This document shows positions 51,963 to 54,549 of a DNA stretch of 54,549 nt, in pieces. The position numbers and the translations under genes were made by a program. Source of the DNA: Saprospiraceae bacterium (GTDB lineage Bacteria; Bacteroidota; Bacteroidia; Chitinophagales; Saprospiraceae); NCBI GenBank assembly GCA_029263015.1, contig JAJCYI010000161.1, forward strand, positions 1 to 54,549, written 5' to 3'. The notes under the pieces are model-generated. The model searched no databases. It was not told the origin of the DNA and saw only the letters and a program-made list of their open reading frames with translations. Numbering within the stretch: position 1 is the stretch's first letter; each line of letters starts with the position of its first letter.

Positions 51963-52907
51963 ATGAAAAAAGTAAAAGATAGTAATACTGGTTTAGGCAA
52001 TGGCACACCTGCTGCCCAAACTGAGAAAAATGGCGCTGAGGGCATTTCTACTCATCTCGCTGTGCCCAAAACGTACAAACTTTACATCGGGGGTAAATTT
52101 CCCCGAACTGAATCTGGGCGTTTTTACAAGTTAAAAAGTATAGATGGGAAATTGATGGCAAACGTCTGCCAAGGGTCCCGCAAGGATTTCCGCATGGCGG
52201 TGGTCGCGGCTCGTTCCGCACAATCAGGCTGGGCCAAACGATCAGCTTATAACCGCAGCCAAATCCTTTACCGTATTGCCGAAATGTTGGAAGGCCGAAA
52301 AACCCAATTTAAGGAAGAATTGCAATGGCTTGGTGTCTCAGAAGCAGAAGCAGAATCAGAGGTCGTTGCCTCGATCGACCGCCTTGTTTATTACGCAGGA
52401 TGGGCAGATAAATACCAACAGGTGTTTAGTGCTGTAAATCCAGTTGCTTCTTCTCATTTCAATTTCTCTGTTTTGGAACCGATGGGCGTAGTTTCCGTTA
52501 TTGCGCCAGAAAAGCATGGTTTGTTAGGATTGTTATCTGCCACTATTCCTTCCATTTGTGGAGGAAATACAGTCGTCGTTTTGGCTTCACATAGCCAACC
52601 TACCATTGCCATTTCGCTGGCAGAAGTGCTGCACACCTCTGACCTGCCAGGTGGAGTGCTCAATATTCTAACGGGTTTTCGAAATGAATTGATCGGGCAT
52701 TTTTCTACTCACAAAGATGTGAATGCCATGATCTTTTGTGGACAGGAAGAAAAAGACCTAGTTACAATTCAAGAAAATTCGATTGAAAACCTCAAGAGGG
52801 TAGTGGACTATCAAAATGAAGATTGGATTGCTGAAGATGCACAAAGCCCATATTTTATTAGCGATGTACAGGAGGTGAAGACAACATGGCATCCTGTGGG
52901 AGTGTGA
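51963..52907 (+). CDS. Shortened aldehyde dehydrogenase-like protein lacking the catalytic domain
   Basis: A 314-residue protein homologous to the first 55-60 percent of ALDH (YKLYIGGKFPRTESGRFY, YYAGWADKYQQVF, LEPMGVVSVIAPEK, CGGNTVVVLASHSQPT, LHTSDLPGGVLNILTG). It stops after the Rossmann part, so the general-base Glu region and catalytic Cys are absent. Active-site Asn is also not kept (APEKHG instead of PWNFP). It cannot be a working dehydrogenase alone. The C-terminal end (about 260-314) is unrelated to ALDH and carries no clear motif. Placed 77 bp after the full ALDH, it may be a pseudo-enzyme subunit, as in ALDH16-type paired proteins. The ATG at 51963 was chosen over an upstream TTG. 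Confidence 0.8.
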   Translation: MKKVKDSNTGLGNGTPAAQTEKNGAEGISTHLAVPKTYKLYIGGKFPRTESGRFYKLKSIDGKLMANVCQGSRKDFRMAVVAARSAQSGWAKRSAYNRSQILYRIAEMLEGRKTQFKEELQWLGVSEAEAESEVVASIDRLVYYAGWADKYQQVFSAVNPVASSHFNFSVLEPMGVVSVIAPEKHGLLGLLSATIPSICGGNTVVVLASHSQPTIAISLAEVLHTSDLPGGVLNILTGFRNELIGHFSTHKDVNAMIFCGQEEKDLVTIQENSIENLKRVVDYQNEDWIAEDAQSPYFISDVQEVKTTWHPVGV

Positions 52908-52916
52908 ATTGAAATT

Positions 52917-52985
52917 AATCCCGAACGTTCTTTCCAAAAGGATGGGAATTTAATTCCCATCCTTTTGGAAAGAACGTTCGGGATT
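52917..52985. repeat. Perfect 34-bp palindrome with 1-nt centre
   Basis: Arms 52917-52950 and 52952-52985 are exact reverse complements with a single T between them (core CCGAACGTTCTTTCC). It lies between the convergent stops of the shortened ALDH and the efflux adaptor. There is no T-run. The single-base centre would hinder hairpin formation in DNA, so it is a notable sequence. Confidence 0.9.
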
Positions 52986-53022
52986 TCAGGGTGGCATTTT
53001 GAAACGCCCCAGCCTGATTCTT

Positions 53023-54261
53023 TCAATGGGTGTGCTCCAGTTCGCCTGCTTTTGACTGTGCATAAACATAATATGCACCGACTGTCACTATTTTCATTCC
53101 TTCGGGTATTTTTCCAAGTAATTTTACAGAAGTGAACCCCTGGTCCACGGTGCCCGGCATAACCATTACTTGTTCAAATTTTATTTCGTTTTCCTCTATT
53201 TTATTATTTGTAACATATATGTACGAAGAAGCGCCATCTTTGATAATTGCATTTTCAGGCAATGCTTGAACGGTTTGGTCATTAAGCCATATTTTTGCTT
53301 CCACAAATAAATCTTTGATAAACTGGGGTCGTTCATCTTCTAAATGTCCATGAATACGGACAGTCTTATTTTCCGTATTAAATTCTTTCCCGATTACATG
53401 GACTTCCCCCTCATAAACTTCGCTGCCCAAAGCCGGAACAGTATAGCTGATTTTCTGGTCTTCTTTCACGGCGGCAATGTCTCTTTCAAATACATCCAGT
53501 TCCAGGTGCAAATGATTTTCACTGACGATTTCCATTAGTTCCAATTCAGGTGACACGTACATTCCATTGTGCATTTTAATGGAAGTTATGTAGCCAGACA
53601 TAGGAGCAATGATGGCTACCCGTTCTACAATATTGTCAGGTGATAAGCGATTTATTTTAATACCTAAATAAGCAAGTTGTTTGGCAATCCCTTTAAGTGT
53701 TGCGGTTTTTATATTCACCTCAGATTGAAGCTTTTGGAAATTTTTTAAGGCACCTGCATTTGCATTAACCAAACCTTCCTGGCGTTCAAGTTCCTGTTGT
53801 AAATAGGTCAATTCGGAAAACACCTCTAGGTATTCTTGTTGGTCCTGAATAAATTCGGGATTTTCCAAATAAGCCATGACCACTCCTTTTTTTACATAAC
53901 TACCCTCAACATATTTATTGCTTTCTTTGATAAATCCACTTGCTTTGGCGCTTACGGAAGAGTACGCATTGGGAGGTAAACCCAATGTGCCTGTAGCGCT
54001 TACATAATCGTTAATCTTGATGAGGGAAAAATCTCCAAAGGTTATTTTCATAGTCTCTATCTGATCCTTAGTGAGATGTATTTCTCCATCTTTATGTCCA
54101 ACATTATTATTTAAAATATCCTTTTCAGAGTTATTGATGGAATTATTATTAATTCCGTGATTGTGGCTGTCATCTTCAACATGGCTTTGATTGCAGGAAA
54201 ATTGAAATAGAACGATGACTATTAATAAAAGTGATATTATTAAATGGCTTATGATTTTCAT
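53023..54261 (-). CDS. RND/HlyD-type efflux periplasmic adaptor lipoprotein
   Basis: A 412-residue membrane fusion protein. The ATG at 54261 gives signal peptide MKIISHLIISLLLIVIVLFQFSC with a lipobox Cys; the longer frame to 54318 would bury it. A short His-rich linker follows (HVEDDSHNHG). Then come the lipoyl/barrel-sandwich hybrid domain (VSATGTLGLPPNAYSSVSAKASGFI), a coiled-coil hairpin (about 160-230), the second half of the hybrid (IIAPMSGYI) and a beta-barrel/MP domain. It resembles CusB/CzcB-type adaptors, so it may serve metal efflux. No RND pump or TolC partner lies in the window; upstream of it the contig ends. Confidence 0.88.
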   Translation of the reverse strand: MKIISHLIISLLLIVIVLFQFSCNQSHVEDDSHNHGINNNSINNSEKDILNNNVGHKDGEIHLTKDQIETMKITFGDFSLIKINDYVSATGTLGLPPNAYSSVSAKASGFIKESNKYVEGSYVKKGVVMAYLENPEFIQDQQEYLEVFSELTYLQQELERQEGLVNANAGALKNFQKLQSEVNIKTATLKGIAKQLAYLGIKINRLSPDNIVERVAIIAPMSGYITSIKMHNGMYVSPELELMEIVSENHLHLELDVFERDIAAVKEDQKISYTVPALGSEVYEGEVHVIGKEFNTENKTVRIHGHLEDERPQFIKDLFVEAKIWLNDQTVQALPENAIIKDGASSYIYVTNNKIEENEIKFEQVMVMPGTVDQGFTSVKLLGKIPEGMKIVTVGAYYVYAQSKAGELEHTH

Positions 54262-54341
54262 TTTATTATTTTTTAAAAAGCAACTTGGGATGGTATGAAA
54301 GTTCAAAATCTGGTTCAACAGGCTGACTTTTTACTGTAAAT

Positions 54342-54374
54342 AGATTTGACAAATTTTTAAAATTTGTCAAATCT
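54342..54374. repeat. 15-bp perfect hairpin repeat (TT/AA allele)
   Basis: AGATTTGACAAATTT (54342-54356), loop TTA, exact complement at 54360-54374. Third member of the 4735/47294 family. It lies upstream of the adaptor gene. Confidence 0.85.
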
Positions 54375-54382
54375 GAAATTCA

Positions 54383-54549
54383 TAAGTAGGTGGAGTTAAA
54401 TAATCGACACTTTTGACGAGGTTACCTGCCTACCGGCAGGCAGGTTTTTTCGTCAGACAAGGCAAAAAAAATTAGCATAGCCATAGCTACGGTCATTTTT
54501 TTTTAACAAAGTGTGGCGGAAAAAGAGCCCGCCAAAAGTGTCGATTATT
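54383..54549. repeat. Right-terminal contig-end repeat with 16-bp terminal inverted repeats
   Basis: 54383-54522 is the inverted counterpart of 1-139. Within it, AATAATCGACACTTTT (54399-54414) is the exact reverse complement of the last 16 bases of the window (54534-54549). This bounds a 151-bp unit with perfect terminal inverted repeats and an internal GC-rich hairpin (ACCTGCCTACCGGCAGGCAGGT), the structure expected of a MITE. No transposase is visible. Confidence 0.8.

Overview
The window looks like one contig from a Bacteroidota chromosome, most likely a gliding, aerobic-type lineage such as Saprospiria or Cytophagia. Three things point there: a gldA-gldF-gldG gliding ABC transporter, a giant cell-surface protein ending in a gliding-motility/type IX secretion C-terminal domain, and ATG starts in AT-rich leaders mostly without strong Shine-Dalgarno sequences. 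Both ends of the window carry the same roughly 139-bp repeat in opposite orientation, which suggests the contig was broken at a multicopy element.

Layout. 0.2-13.4 kb: ordinary metabolism and repair (radical SAM protein, Asp-box propeller protein, short-chain dehydrogenase, 4-alpha-glucanotransferase with two starch-binding modules, RmlD-like reductase, RNase D, GH3 beta-glucosidase lipoprotein). 13.5-16.8 kb: gldA-gldF-gldG on the minus strand. 17-24 kb: MORN-type lipoprotein, di-haem peroxidase lipoprotein, a 1252-residue SF1-helicase/Vsr-nuclease protein related to Hhe-type defence proteins, and an IscA/ErpA-type protein. 24.4-27.3 kb: small membrane protein, dnaA, tRNA-Ser(GCT), tRNA-Pro(TGG).

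27.5-42.2 kb is the most striking part. It holds a cation exporter, a MarR regulator and then an extracellular-electron-transfer-like locus: a 12-haem cytochrome coupled to an NHL propeller (minus strand), a 4-haem cytochrome, an NHL lipoprotein, a 9-haem lipoprotein, an outer-membrane beta-barrel, a 15-haem cytochrome, a monohaem cytochrome, and a fused System II cytochrome c synthase (ResB-CcsA). The block is bounded on the left by an intact tRNA-Pro gene and on the right by a direct repeat of the tRNA-Pro 3' end plus its terminator. This is the signature of an island inserted at a tRNA, although no integrase is present. I infer that the set builds a porin-cytochrome conduit across the outer membrane together with its own haem-attachment enzyme.

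42.4-49.2 kb is accessory: a 1516-residue T9SS surface protein with 14 tandem 41-residue repeats, an HNH nuclease with a rearranged 5' end, and a GC-rich pair (DUF4240-like and URI/GIY-YIG toxin-like). 49.3-52.9 kb: deoC with a full-length aldehyde dehydrogenase and a shortened partner lacking the catalytic domain. 53.0-54.3 kb: an RND-type efflux adaptor lipoprotein.

Intergenic gaps are unusually rich in long perfect or near-perfect hairpins of several families. In one family (4735, 47294, 54342) the stem keeps AGA..TGACA..TTT while an internal dinucleotide covaries. All calls come from reading the sequence; no database search was run.
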